A DNA stretch of 64,000 nucleotides from an uncultured Brachyspira sp. (GCF_910588665.1 NZ_CAJUPR010000007.1:1-64000), one strand, 5' to 3'; shown: positions 1 to 9,625, counted from the stretch's first letter. The notes: a model not told the origin generated them from the sequence alone. Made by a program: numbers and translations.

Positions 1-68
1 ATAAACCCGCCGTAATCAGCCGAGTTCGAGCATAGCAATAATAAAAATAATAAAATATGAAAGAAAAT

Positions 69-320
69 TTACCCGCTTATACTTGATAAGAGATGCTGCA
101 TCATTGCTTTTTTATGTTTCTTTAAGGATATAATTTTTAAGTGCTCTTCATCATTAAATAATATATATATTTTTTGTATATATACTATTGTTTACTTCAA
201 AAACTAATATATCAGATGAACAAACATCATTAGTATTGGCAAACCATACTATTTTTAAATACGGTCTTATATTATATATTAATATATGATTTTCTAATAC
301 GAATTTAATTTATTACTATT
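69..320 (-). pseudogene. Remnant of type I restriction specificity subunit (HsdS)
   Basis: This is a decayed fragment with no start codon. Minus-strand translation of about 165-310 reads like an HsdS target-recognition half-domain: a segment containing NIRPYLKIVWFA is followed by CSSDILVFEV and then a stop. A shift of frame brings in the typical C-terminal helix of the family, with LKKHKKAMMQHLL before the stop at 69-71. HsdS gives type I restriction-modification complexes their DNA specificity. No hsdM or hsdR is visible here, and the part before position 1 cannot be seen. The family call rests on motif recognition only. The frame breaks and missing N-terminal half make it non-functional. 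Confidence 0.6.
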
Positions 321-395
321 AGGAATTGAAAAAAGCATTTATCTTAACTGAAATATTTGGAAGTAAATTCTCTGTATTATAAACTTATCGAAATT

Positions 396-1157
396 TTATA
401 TTTTCATAAATACCGTCTGCCTAGATAATCTCAAAGAAGATTCATAATCGGCTATTACAGTAACATCGCTGTGTTTTTGAAGCTTGCTTAAAGGAGAAGA
501 ATTACTTATGCCATGCTCAAGACAATCTCTTAAAGAACAAGAATTTTCTATTCCTGACGAGGTAAGCAAAACTGTATCAACAATATCTATAAATCCCATA
601 CCCATACTGAATACAGTTGTAGGAACTTCTATATTATTTTCTTCAAATTTGTATTTAATTTCATTTATTGAATGTTCGCTTAATGTTTTAATTCTGAATA
701 ATGATGACAGCGAAGACATTCTTTCATTGCCTGCCGAAGTGGAGTCGGCTGTAAGGGAATACCATATAACATCAAATCTTCCCATTTCTTGAATAATTTC
801 AAGCTGCTTATCCATTTGATATTCGCTGCCTTTTCCGTCAAATAAAAAAACATTTTCTTTCGGTATATCAATTTTTGAAATAAGATTTTCTTTTAAAAAA
901 TATGCCTTGCTGTTTTTATCGTTTGGAGAAAGCCCTATATATTCAGACTGCTGAAATATAAATATATTTTTTACATTAATTTTATAATTACCGATGTTTT
1001 CTATTATAGATGAGTAAATATCTTTAGCATCATATTGACTGGAAACTGAAATATAAAGTTTTTCTTTTTTTTCCTGTTTTTTCTCTAAGAAATTTAATAT
1101 ATGCTTTGCCGTAAATATAGTATAGTCTTTATATGAATCTGCAATATATATATTCAT
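396..1157 (-). CDS. NagB-like protein lacking catalytic residues
   Basis: This 253-residue protein has the length and order of glucosamine-6-phosphate deaminase (NagB). Recognisable segments are SEYIGLSPNDKNSKAYFLKE (MDEYVGL region), IDIPKENVFLFDG, and SSLFRIKTL. The residues known to matter in NagB are altered: the phosphate loop GGTP is absent, the aspartate of MDEY is Ser, and in the GNDGHIAFNEP segment the catalytic His is Thr, although the Asp and Glu positions look kept. Deaminase activity is therefore unlikely. A sugar-phosphate-binding or regulatory role is inference. The start is supported by AAAGGAC seven bases upstream. A related domain forms the N-terminus of the NagA fusion at 44.3-46.3 kb. 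The downstream neighbour is only the HsdS remnant. Confidence 0.65.
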   Translation of the reverse strand: MNIYIADSYKDYTIFTAKHILNFLEKKQEKKEKLYISVSSQYDAKDIYSSIIENIGNYKINVKNIFIFQQSEYIGLSPNDKNSKAYFLKENLISKIDIPKENVFLFDGKGSEYQMDKQLEIIQEMGRFDVIWYSLTADSTSAGNERMSSLSSLFRIKTLSEHSINEIKYKFEENNIEVPTTVFSMGMGFIDIVDTVLLTSSGIENSCSLRDCLEHGISNSSPLSKLQKHSDVTVIADYESSLRLSRQTVFMKI

Positions 1158-1183
1158 AAATAAGTCCTTTAATTATATAACGA

Positions 1184-3919
1184 TTAATCTGAACTTATTA
1201 TAACATTTTCCCTATTTTCTGTATATACTATACTGCTTATTTTATTTGTATCTATATTTATATTATAATGCTTATATCCTGCTTCAAAAATTAAATTTGT
1301 ACTTGTAAAATTACTTACAGTTATATTTGTATTAATGATATTTCTTCTAATAGATACAGGAATATTATTTTTAGGAATTGTGGTTACTATTATCCAAGGA
1401 TTAAAAAGCCTTACATTTTCTTTAGTTGAAGCTTCTGCTCTGTATAATTTATTCTGATCTATATTAGTATGTACAATATCATATTCCAAGTCATATTCGG
1501 ATAATATATCTATATAGCTGTACGAGTAATTTCCGTCAATAATAAACCTTTTATTTGCTTCATCAAATGTAATAGGCAGCTTAGAGTTTGCAGCCCATTT
1601 ATATTTATATCCGTAAACATAATGTTCTGTGATTATATCGGGCAGCGCTTCTATGTCTTCTTTTATTATTAAAATATTAGGTTTTAAATAATAAAATCTT
1701 CTGTCATAATTTTTCAGATTAATTTCATAAGTATATTTTTGATTTGCTTTTGCATGCGCATAAAACATTTTATAGTAATTAGTTGCATTTTCTATATATG
1801 AAAAACTTCCCGCATTTTCATTAATTTTATAATTATTTATTATTATATTATTATGAAAATCTGCTTCTTTAAATAGTTCATAGTTATTAGTGTCAAAATT
1901 ATATCCTAATTCATCAATAATAGAATCTCCGTAATTATAATATACGAAACTCATTCTGTCATTATGATTAAGCCCGAAAGAACTGTCGGTATTTCTTCCT
2001 TTGGCGTAAACAGCTAAATAGGGAGAATCAAGAGTTTTTATATTTTCATTATATATTGCCGTTTGTATTTTTTTAAAAAACAATGTGTCAAATTGAAAGT
2101 CTTCATTTGAAGGGGCATTGTCTTTTAAATAATAATTATTCCATATCAATGCATAAGGCAGATATTGAAAGTTTACAGCTTCGCTTTGAGCGAATACAGC
2201 ATAATTTTTATACAGCGGATTTGCATACATTTTGCTTAAAAGCTCCATAACAGCATTTCTTGCTCCTGTATCAAATCTTAATTTACTCCTATTGTATACT
2301 GCTGTATATCCTATAGGCATAGTATAGCCTGAAGGATATCCTACAGCAGATAAATACTTTCCTATATTTTTGAAAGATTCTAAAGTAAATGCATCAAATA
2401 TACCGACATTTTTTAATGTTAAAGCGTATAATAATATCGGAAGAATAGTGTCGAATGATTCGCTTACAGAAGATTTAAAGCTTCCGTCTCTTTCAAACAT
2501 AGAGAATATCATTCCATTAATATAATTCATAGAAAAATAATGCCAATTTCTAATCTGATTCTGATTTACATTTTCATTAAGCATATTTACAGATATCAGC
2601 CCTAATGCTGTTATATATTTTATAGTATCTTTTTTTTTGTATTTATCAGGATTATTTATTATATAGCTGTATAGAATCTCTCCGTATTTTATAAATTTCT
2701 GCTTCATAAGAACTATCTCTTCCGGTGAAAAATCATTATACATAATATCAAAAGGCATAAGCAGAGAATTAGCCAATACGGCGGCGGCATCTGCATCATT
2801 ATAATTTTCTATATTTGATTCATCTAAATTTACTATATCTCTTATCATTTTTTTTATTTCATATTTTAATAAATTATTATTAGTTTCAAATGCCCCTTTT
2901 AAAGACATAAGCATAGTATGAGTAGGTAAGTTTTCAAAATATAATTTATTTGTGTTATTATTGTTTGAATATTCTATATTATTAACTGACCATTTTCCTA
3001 CATTTTCAGATGTATATAATTTAAATGCATTTATATTTTTTAGAAGGGTAGGGGATTGAATTGCTGTTTGTATGTATATAAGATTGTATAAAATTTCAAA
3101 TGTCTGCTTATCTATAAAAACAAAAGGTCTTTTCATATTGAATGTTTTATTTGTTATAGGTATGATTTTCGTACTGCTTTCATCTATAAAGAAATGATAT
3201 ATTTTTCTTAAATTGGTATCTCCGTTTTCATCAAATGCTATATACCATTTGCCGTTATCTAAAATATTAGTCATTGAAAAAAAATTATTATTTCTTAATG
3301 TGTATTCATAACGAGATGTAAAAGATAATTCTTTGGACACCGATATTCTAGTTAATGCCGTTTTTTTATTAATCATAATAAAAGGAGGATTGCTTTTTGA
3401 TATATGTCCGCTTTCAGGCAGTATTAAAGCCATACTTTCCGCAGATTTTATTTTATCATCATACTCTGATATTGCCAGCTTTACTTTGTCTTTGGTATCA
3501 TTATCTCCGATGCTTTCTATACTTACGGATATTTTATCAATTTTATCTTTTTCAAGCGGCGGAATAAAATTAGTTGCATACAATATAAGATTTATATTTC
3601 TATTAACTAAAGGATTTTCTACTATGTATTTTTTTTCCGTATCATTTTCTTTTACCGATATATTAAGCCGCACAGGTATATTGTCGGAATATATATTATA
3701 AGTAAGAGATATTCCGTTTTGTATTCTAACGCTTTTTTTATATTTTAATGTTATGAATTTCGGATATTGCTTATTATATTCAGGATATACAATAGTATAT
3801 GAATTATCTTTTTTATTATAAAGAGCTTCTATTTCCATATTAACTATTATTTTTTCTGAACAGGATAAAGCAAAAAATATCATTGCTGTTATGAATATAA
3901 TTTTTATAATCTTTTTCAT
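1184..3919 (-). CDS. Large lipoprotein, heparinase II/III-like
   Basis: The 911-residue product starts with a lipoprotein signal (MKKIIKIIF to FALSC; Cys about residue 20), so it should be membrane-anchored and face the periplasm or exterior. Residues about 250-560 are helix-rich. Around residues 630-760 a beta-rich part begins with SFGLNHNDRMSFVYYNYGDS followed by DELGY and a later His-containing stretch. This resembles the C-terminal sheet of heparinase II/III-like polysaccharide lyases, which follow a helical toroid. I see the layout but cannot confirm the catalytic Tyr/His, so substrate and activity are unknown. No clear Shine-Dalgarno precedes the start. The gap to the upstream coiled-coil gene is 16 bases, so the two probably share a transcript. 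Confidence 0.5.
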   Translation of the reverse strand: MKKIIKIIFITAMIFFALSCSEKIIVNMEIEALYNKKDNSYTIVYPEYNKQYPKFITLKYKKSVRIQNGISLTYNIYSDNIPVRLNISVKENDTEKKYIVENPLVNRNINLILYATNFIPPLEKDKIDKISVSIESIGDNDTKDKVKLAISEYDDKIKSAESMALILPESGHISKSNPPFIMINKKTALTRISVSKELSFTSRYEYTLRNNNFFSMTNILDNGKWYIAFDENGDTNLRKIYHFFIDESSTKIIPITNKTFNMKRPFVFIDKQTFEILYNLIYIQTAIQSPTLLKNINAFKLYTSENVGKWSVNNIEYSNNNNTNKLYFENLPTHTMLMSLKGAFETNNNLLKYEIKKMIRDIVNLDESNIENYNDADAAAVLANSLLMPFDIMYNDFSPEEIVLMKQKFIKYGEILYSYIINNPDKYKKKDTIKYITALGLISVNMLNENVNQNQIRNWHYFSMNYINGMIFSMFERDGSFKSSVSESFDTILPILLYALTLKNVGIFDAFTLESFKNIGKYLSAVGYPSGYTMPIGYTAVYNRSKLRFDTGARNAVMELLSKMYANPLYKNYAVFAQSEAVNFQYLPYALIWNNYYLKDNAPSNEDFQFDTLFFKKIQTAIYNENIKTLDSPYLAVYAKGRNTDSSFGLNHNDRMSFVYYNYGDSIIDELGYNFDTNNYELFKEADFHNNIIINNYKINENAGSFSYIENATNYYKMFYAHAKANQKYTYEINLKNYDRRFYYLKPNILIIKEDIEALPDIITEHYVYGYKYKWAANSKLPITFDEANKRFIIDGNYSYSYIDILSEYDLEYDIVHTNIDQNKLYRAEASTKENVRLFNPWIIVTTIPKNNIPVSIRRNIINTNITVSNFTSTNLIFEAGYKHYNINIDTNKISSIVYTENRENVIISSD

Positions 3920-3935
3920 TTTTATATAATATATA

Positions 3936-5471
3936 TTATTCCATTCTAACTCTATGCAAACCTCTCAGATAGTAAGTTATATCCTGAATATTTTTATCTA
4001 TCATTTGTTTGTATTCATCAGGTATATTTTGATCTCTTATAAGCTTAAACATTTCAAGACCTTCCTGCAGGTTTCCGAATAAGCTGATTCTTGCGGCATT
4101 TCTAAGTATCCTTTTATATTTGGAATAATAAGTATTTTCAGGCATATTATCAAATCCGTAAGTTATTACAAGTTTTTTTTCATAATCATCTATATCGTCT
4201 AAAAGCTTCATTCTCATAGTCGGAGTTTCGCTTGCAGGCTTCAGCTGAGTTTCAGGTTTAGCCAATTTAGCGCTTTCTTTAGGAGCTTCAACTTTTACCG
4301 TTATATTAGGCTGCTGTACTTGAGGAGCTGTATCCTGAGAAGCTTCAGCAGTTATTGTTTGTCCGCCTGAAGGAGGTGCATAGCCTTCGTTTATTTCCAC
4401 ACGGCTGTTTTCTATTTTATCTATTATAGTAAAAGGTCTTTTTCCTAAGTTCTCATCTTTAGAACTCTGCGAATCTTCAAGTCTGTTTTCAACCAGATTT
4501 TCTAATTGCTCGGAAGCTTTATTTAATCTGTCTTCTCCTTCTGATATAATAGTTGTAGAAGCCTCTTCTTTTTTCTTTTCCTTTTGCTCTCTGTAATCAT
4601 CCATAGCGGCGCATAATAGAGTAGCTAATTTTGTAATACCTTCTTCAGTTTTTGAATCCATATTTGATAATAAATTGCCGTCAGACTCTGTATTGTCATC
4701 ATAATCTTCATTCGAAATATAGCTTTTTTTCATTGTGGAAGCTATATCTTTTGCTGAAGTTTTAATATCTCCTCTTATTTCTTTAAGTTTTTCTTCTTCC
4801 TTTTTTAAAAGTTCTCTTTTTTTATCTAATGCTTTTGATTCTTTTTCTATCTGTTTTAATACTTTTAGGTTTTCTTTATACTGTTCTTTATCTTCTTTTG
4901 ACAGCTTATTTGTATTTTTTTTAGTATTTTTTAATTCCGATACAGCTTCTTTTAATTTAGCTTTTAATTCCTTTTTTTCCAGCTCCGATTCTAATAGCTT
5001 TTCTTTTAAAGCTTTAATTTCTTTTAAAGTTTCTTTATCCTGTTTTGATGATTTCAAAGCATTTTCAGTTTTTGATTTTGAGGCTTCTTTTGCTTTTAGT
5101 TTTAATTCTTCATTTTTTAATTCTATTTTTCTTTTTTCTTCTTCAAGTTTTTGATTAGTTTTTTCTAATTTATCTAATTTTTTCTGAAGCTTACTTATTT
5201 CTGTACTGTTGCTTTGAGTTTTGGCAGGTATTGATTTTTTTTGCTCTAAATCTTCTATTATTTTTTTATATTTATCCTCTATTTTCTTTTTTTGTATATC
5301 CACAACCTTTTTATATTTTTGATTTAGCTCAGCTATTTTTTCTTCAGACTGCTTCAGTTTTAATTTTAATTCTTCAGATAATTCTTTATAAGAGATTCTG
5401 CCTGATTTTTTATTATTAATTGTTTCAGATGATTCAGTTTTTTTAATACTTTCTGTTTTTTTTACCGCCAT
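3936..5471 (-). CDS. Coiled-coil protein of unknown function
   Basis: I do not recognise a family for this 511-residue protein. Residues about 20-240 are almost continuous Lys/Glu-rich heptad-like sequence, predicted to form a long coiled coil. A Ser/Pro/Glu-rich linker follows at about 250-410. The last 90 residues form a compact hydrophobic-patterned domain (DDIDDYEKKLVITYGFDNMP onward) that looks folded and ends in a Tyr/Leu/Arg-rich helix. There is no signal peptide or membrane segment, so a cytoplasmic structural or scaffold role is possible but only inferred. It lies just upstream of the heparinase-like lipoprotein gene in the same direction. Confidence 0.6.
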   Translation of the reverse strand: MAVKKTESIKKTESSETINNKKSGRISYKELSEELKLKLKQSEEKIAELNQKYKKVVDIQKKKIEDKYKKIIEDLEQKKSIPAKTQSNSTEISKLQKKLDKLEKTNQKLEEEKRKIELKNEELKLKAKEASKSKTENALKSSKQDKETLKEIKALKEKLLESELEKKELKAKLKEAVSELKNTKKNTNKLSKEDKEQYKENLKVLKQIEKESKALDKKRELLKKEEEKLKEIRGDIKTSAKDIASTMKKSYISNEDYDDNTESDGNLLSNMDSKTEEGITKLATLLCAAMDDYREQKEKKKEEASTTIISEGEDRLNKASEQLENLVENRLEDSQSSKDENLGKRPFTIIDKIENSRVEINEGYAPPSGGQTITAEASQDTAPQVQQPNITVKVEAPKESAKLAKPETQLKPASETPTMRMKLLDDIDDYEKKLVITYGFDNMPENTYYSKYKRILRNAARISLFGNLQEGLEMFKLIRDQNIPDEYKQMIDKNIQDITYYLRGLHRVRME

Positions 5472-5616
5472 ATAAAATGCCTGCCATTATATTTTTATAT
5501 TATTAATATTAACGGAAAAAATTTAAATTTGCCGATAAAAATATTTTCCTTAAAATAATTAATAATATATATTATATATTAATTATAAAAATATGATATA
5601 ATAAAAGTTTTTATAC

Positions 5617-5644
5617 TTGATAAATATTTTATAAATGATATAAT
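5617..5644 (+). promoter_or_regulatory. Sigma-70-type promoter of secG
   Basis: TTGATA (5617-5622) and TATAAT (5639-5644) are separated by 16 bases. They lie about 45 bases before the secG start codon, in the gap between divergent genes. Confidence 0.6.
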
Positions 5645-5689
5645 ACTCTTGATTTAAAATAGAAATCAGTTTTTAAGGAAAAAATATAT

Positions 5690-6016
5690 ATGAATGCCTT
5701 ACTTACATTAGGAATAGTTGTTTATTCTATAATATGCGTACTTTTAATATTATTAATAATAATACAGGGAGGTAAAGCAGAAGGTTTGTTTTCCAGTGCT
5801 CAGGCTAATGTTTTGGGAAGTCAAAGAGGAAATGCTTTAGGCAAAGCTACTAGTTTTCTCTCCACTATATTTATAGCTGGTGCATTGCTTATATCTATTG
5901 CCATAAGCACACAGAAAACAGCTTTTGAAACTGCCGAAACAAATGATCAAAATATGGCGACTCCGTTAAACGCTCCTATTGATAATAATACAGGTATTAC
6001 AAATTCTATTCAGTAA
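5690..6016 (+). CDS. secG: Protein translocase subunit SecG
   Basis: SecG is the small accessory subunit of the SecYEG channel that exports unfolded proteins across the inner membrane. The 108-residue product has the family layout: a first membrane helix (about 5-27), the cytoplasmic loop with QGGKAEGLFSSAQANVLGSQ and RGNALGKATSFLST, a second helix (about 55-73), and a polar Asn/Thr-rich tail. The loop with Gly-rich, SQRGN-type residues is diagnostic. A good promoter lies immediately upstream. The gene stands alone, plus-strand between two minus-strand groups, and has no secY or secE nearby. Confidence 0.85.
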   Translation: MNALLTLGIVVYSIICVLLILLIIIQGGKAEGLFSSAQANVLGSQRGNALGKATSFLSTIFIAGALLISIAISTQKTAFETAETNDQNMATPLNAPIDNNTGITNSIQ

Positions 6017-6050
6017 TATTACTGTTAATAAACTTTTTTATATAATTTTT

Positions 6051-6602
6051 TTATTTAGGTTTTTTTAATTTTCTTATATCTATATTGTTGGTTTTTATAA
6101 GGTTATCATCAAAGTATAATACCATTTCTAATTTATCTGCCTGCCGCCAATAATTTCTGTCAAAATGCGTTTTAAAGCCTATTCTCTGACCTAATGGAAA
6201 TCTTATATTATAAAAAGAATTATTTCCTGAAAATAATAACTTTTTATTTTTGTATAATGAAAAAGATGCATTTAGTCTTTCTATATTATTTGAATTAGTA
6301 TAATCTGAGTTTTCCAATTCTATTGTTATTATAACGGCGTCTTCTATAAACTCTGCATTATTAATTTTTACTATAATATCATTTTTAGTTTTTAAGATAT
6401 CAAAATACGGAAGATTATTAAAAAAACCTCTTTTATAGAGAAGCATTCCTATAACTGCTATAGTCAAAAATGTGCCGTATAAAAACATAAACCATCTTCT
6501 TGCAAATATGCTTACCTCTCTTTTAACAATATTATGTTTTATTTTTTTATCGGCATAAAATTCATGTTCTTTTTGTTTTGGATCATAAACTTCTCTGGAC
6601 AA
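6051..6602 (-). CDS. Single-pass membrane protein, unknown function
   Basis: The 183-residue protein has a charged cytoplasmic N-terminus of about 38 residues, one membrane helix (about 38-58, FMFLYGTFLTIAVIGMLLY) and an extracytoplasmic beta-patterned domain of about 120 residues. I do not recognise the family. Its start codon is TTG, one base after the stop of nnrD; no in-frame ATG is available near the N-terminus, and an AAGGAA motif lies within the preceding gene end. This tight spacing implies translational coupling with nnrD. Both may belong to the transcript that begins at the HU-LysM gene. Confidence 0.6.
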   Translation of the reverse strand: MSREVYDPKQKEHEFYADKKIKHNIVKREVSIFARRWFMFLYGTFLTIAVIGMLLYKRGFFNNLPYFDILKTKNDIIVKINNAEFIEDAVIITIELENSDYTNSNNIERLNASFSLYKNKKLLFSGNNSFYNIRFPLGQRIGFKTHFDRNYWRQADKLEMVLYFDDNLIKTNNIDIRKLKKPK

Positions 6603-6603
6603 T

Positions 6604-8148
6604 TTATTTATTCCTTTTTAGTATTTTATATGAAATATCGGATAAGTCTTTAGGCTGAATATAATCGTTTCCGAATTTTTTAGATAATATATTAAAAGAT
6701 TTAGATTGTATAATTAATGCTGCTTTGGAAGCATCTAAAGTATTTAATTTTCTGGCAAGCAGCGCTCCTATAAATCCAGCTAAAACATCTCCCATACCTG
6801 CTTTTCCCATAGACTCTTTAGGATTATAATTGATATATATATCATTATTATGCATTAAAAAACTTACGGCATCTTTTAATATAACGGAGGCATTTGTTTT
6901 CTGTCTGAATTTTAATAATGCCTGATAAGGATTATTTAATGCCTCTATATGATTAATTTGTGTTAACTTTTCAAATTCATATATATGAGGAGTTAATATA
7001 AAATTATCTTTAAGTTCTTTAAATGTACTTTCAAACATTAAATATAAAGCGTCTGCATCTATAACTGCAGGTATTTTTATTTGCTTTAATATGCTGTTTA
7101 CAAAAATCTCGGTTTGCATATCTCTTCCTATACCTGAACCTATTATGCATGCATCGCTTTTATTTATGTCATTTACTATTTCTATATCATTTTCAGTAAA
7201 GCATTTCTGATTTTCTTCTCCGATTCCTATAATTACTATTTCAGGCATAGAAGATATAACAGCATCTCTTATATTTTTTACTATTCCCGAAGGTACATAT
7301 AATCTTATATATCCCGTTCCCAATCTGTACGCTGCTTTAGAAGCTAAAACGGCAGCACCTATATAATCATTGCTTCCTGCAATTATAGCAAGCATTCCTT
7401 GTTCTCTTTTGCTTGAGAATGCATTTCTGTTTATATTTATTTTTTCATTACAGTCTATTAATTTTGCTTTGTATTTGCAGCTGTCTAATACAGATTTTGG
7501 AAATATTGATTTTATTATAAATAGCTTTCCTATATACTCTCTTGTTTTGTACAAAAAAAATATATCTTTGGCAAAACATACAGTATAAGTTTCATGGGCT
7601 TTGAAGCAGCTGTATATATTATTATTGTCATTTATTTTTGAAACAAGCCCTGACGGAATATCTATTGCAATTCTCAGAACATCAAGCCCATTTATACTGT
7701 CTATTAATAATTTATATATTCCTTCTAAAGGTCTGCTTCCTCCTGTTCCGAATAATGAATCTAATATGACGGACTTTTTTTCAATATTTTTGACAGCATG
7801 CAGTACATCTTCCTCACTTCCTAAATAATTTATATCTATATTCATAGATTTTAATATATTAAAATTGGAATATGTATCTTTATTAACTCGGTCAATATTT
7901 CCTATGATATATATTTTAACATTGCATCTATTATTTATTAAATACCTAGCTGCGGCAAGACCGTCTCCGCCGTTTCCTCCAACAGATGAGAAAATATATA
8001 CGGTTTTTTTGGATAATAATTTTTTATGTCTTTTTAATAGAAGATGAAAAATATCTCTTGCTGCATGTTCCATAAGAAGTATGGAAGGTATTTTCTTTGA
8101 TGTTTTTTTATCTATATCGATCAATTCTTCCGCAGTTACAACTTTCAT
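6604..8148 (-). CDS. nnrDE: Bifunctional NAD(P)H-hydrate repair enzyme
   Basis: This 514-residue protein joins an N-terminal NAD(P)HX epimerase (YjeF_N, about 1-215) to a C-terminal ADP-dependent NAD(P)HX dehydratase (about 225-510). Together they repair hydrated NADH and NADPH. The epimerase part shows the FSSVGGNGGDGLAAARYL loop, and DIPSG follows at about residue 165. The dehydratase part shows AGSNDYIGAAVLASKAAYR, a DADAL motif, LTPH, and GKAGMGDVLAGFIGAL, the usual nucleotide-binding and catalytic region. Length and domain order match the standard fusion. The start overlaps the stop of the upstream HU-LysM gene by four bases (ATGA), so the two are coupled. Confidence 0.9.
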   Translation of the reverse strand: MKVVTAEELIDIDKKTSKKIPSILLMEHAARDIFHLLLKRHKKLLSKKTVYIFSSVGGNGGDGLAAARYLINNRCNVKIYIIGNIDRVNKDTYSNFNILKSMNIDINYLGSEEDVLHAVKNIEKKSVILDSLFGTGGSRPLEGIYKLLIDSINGLDVLRIAIDIPSGLVSKINDNNNIYSCFKAHETYTVCFAKDIFFLYKTREYIGKLFIIKSIFPKSVLDSCKYKAKLIDCNEKININRNAFSSKREQGMLAIIAGSNDYIGAAVLASKAAYRLGTGYIRLYVPSGIVKNIRDAVISSMPEIVIIGIGEENQKCFTENDIEIVNDINKSDACIIGSGIGRDMQTEIFVNSILKQIKIPAVIDADALYLMFESTFKELKDNFILTPHIYEFEKLTQINHIEALNNPYQALLKFRQKTNASVILKDAVSFLMHNNDIYINYNPKESMGKAGMGDVLAGFIGALLARKLNTLDASKAALIIQSKSFNILSKKFGNDYIQPKDLSDISYKILKRNK

Positions 8149-9572
8149 TTATTAATTCCCAATTTTTCTTTTATTATTTCAAAAAGCGGTAAAAAAATAT
8201 TTTTATTTAATTTTCTGTATTTTACAGCTTCATTGTATGTATTTTTTTCATTATTGTTTTGAAGTATATTATTATATATTTCTTTAGGCATTATATTAGA
8301 ATTATTTTTAAATACATCTAAATCATAATATGCGGATAGTTTTAAACTCCATAGTGCATGTTTAGTCTCTTTATCATTAGCAAGTATAGGATAAATATAA
8401 ATATAAGATTTCGATAAAGTATTATATAAATATTTTATTTCTTTAATAGAATTAAAATCTGGTATATTTCTGTATAATATTGAACTTCCTTTTTTTATTA
8501 TATTGCTTATTTTGTATTTATCGCTGTTATATGCATATAATAATGTCCAGTATGTTGCATCTTTATATAAAGTTTTTGCTATATCCCAATAATACATATC
8601 TTTTGTGGTTATATATGATAAATTTGCAGAATCTATACTATTAAAGTACATGTTTACTATATCATAAAGTTTTTGATTTTCTATGCTGTTATTTACCAAT
8701 GATGTTTTATTTCCGTTATAATATATTGACAATAATAATCCTATTATAAGTATAAATATTATTATGCATGCTACTTTAATAATACCGTAAAATAATTTTC
8801 CGTTTCCGCTTTTTATATGAGTTTTTTCCTCAGAATATCTGCTTTCATATTTTTTTATTTCTTTTTTATCAGGATATGCAGCTTCTGGATATTCTCTGTC
8901 TAAATTATTAATATCTAATTTTTTATTATCATCTTTTGTTTTTCCCTCATTTCTTTCTTTTTCATTTAGATTTTTTATTATACTTGTTATATCTATAGAG
9001 TTATAAGTCTTGTTTTTACATATATTTCTTATTGCATTATCATCTATAGGCTTATCCGATATTTCAACAACCTCTTCTATAATATCATCATTATAATTAT
9101 TTTTTTTATACTTTATTTCACTGTCGGATTCATCAGATATATCTTCAATTATTTCATTGCTGTTTAATTGTTTTAATTTATTTTTTAAATAATAATCTGC
9201 ATCAAATTTAATATTTTTTCTTTTTGAAAAAGTGCCGAAATCTTTTATATGCACATTTTCTTCTTTCAATATATCTTTTATATTCTTAAATATATTTTTA
9301 TATATTGATTTTTCCAAAAAAATATTTTTTATATTTCCTTCAATATTAATAGATTCTAATGAACCGTCAAAGTTTTCATTTTCATTTTTTAAAATTATAT
9401 CGTTATTTTCTATACCCAGAATTCCCAATCTGTCCATATAAAAAGTTTTTCTGTTAATAATATAATCTGCTATCACTGAAAAAAGTTTTTTAATGATATC
9501 ATCAATTTCATTATAAGTCATTTTAAATTCATCTGATATATTTTTTATCAATTTATTATTAGTTTTATACAT
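8145..9572 (-). CDS. HU-like, membrane, LysM-domain protein
   Basis: Three parts can be read in this 475-residue protein. Residues about 1-125 resemble two degenerate HU/IHF-type units, each a helix pair followed by a strand with the GFGTF-like pattern (DRLGILGI about residue 48-55; KDFGTFSKRKNIKF about 112-125). Residues about 125-260 are an acidic, low-complexity linker. One membrane helix lies at about 263-287 (IIKVACIIIFILIIGLLLSIYY). The exterior part contains a LysM-like segment, YYWDIAKTLYKDATYW followed by LLYAYNSDKYK and IIKKGSSI, matching the DTLWDIAKKYYGD...W...N...KNPDLIYPGQ pattern. This suggests a cytoplasmic nucleic-acid- or partner-binding end tied to a peptidoglycan-binding end. 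DNA binding is inference, since HU arm residues are not evident. Confidence 0.65.
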   Translation of the reverse strand: MYKTNNKLIKNISDEFKMTYNEIDDIIKKLFSVIADYIINRKTFYMDRLGILGIENNDIILKNENENFDGSLESINIEGNIKNIFLEKSIYKNIFKNIKDILKEENVHIKDFGTFSKRKNIKFDADYYLKNKLKQLNSNEIIEDISDESDSEIKYKKNNYNDDIIEEVVEISDKPIDDNAIRNICKNKTYNSIDITSIIKNLNEKERNEGKTKDDNKKLDINNLDREYPEAAYPDKKEIKKYESRYSEEKTHIKSGNGKLFYGIIKVACIIIFILIIGLLLSIYYNGNKTSLVNNSIENQKLYDIVNMYFNSIDSANLSYITTKDMYYWDIAKTLYKDATYWTLLYAYNSDKYKISNIIKKGSSILYRNIPDFNSIKEIKYLYNTLSKSYIYIYPILANDKETKHALWSLKLSAYYDLDVFKNNSNIMPKEIYNNILQNNNEKNTYNEAVKYRKLNKNIFLPLFEIIKEKLGINK

Positions 9573-9625
9573 ATATTGCCTTTTTAAATTTCATAGTATA
9601 TTGTAAAATTATATATCAATTTGGA

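Noticed and set aside
4735..5154. 139-codon plus-strand frame rich in Ser and Phe
   Set aside because: This is the antisense of Lys/Glu-rich coiled-coil codons, which always yields Phe/Ser-rich frames.
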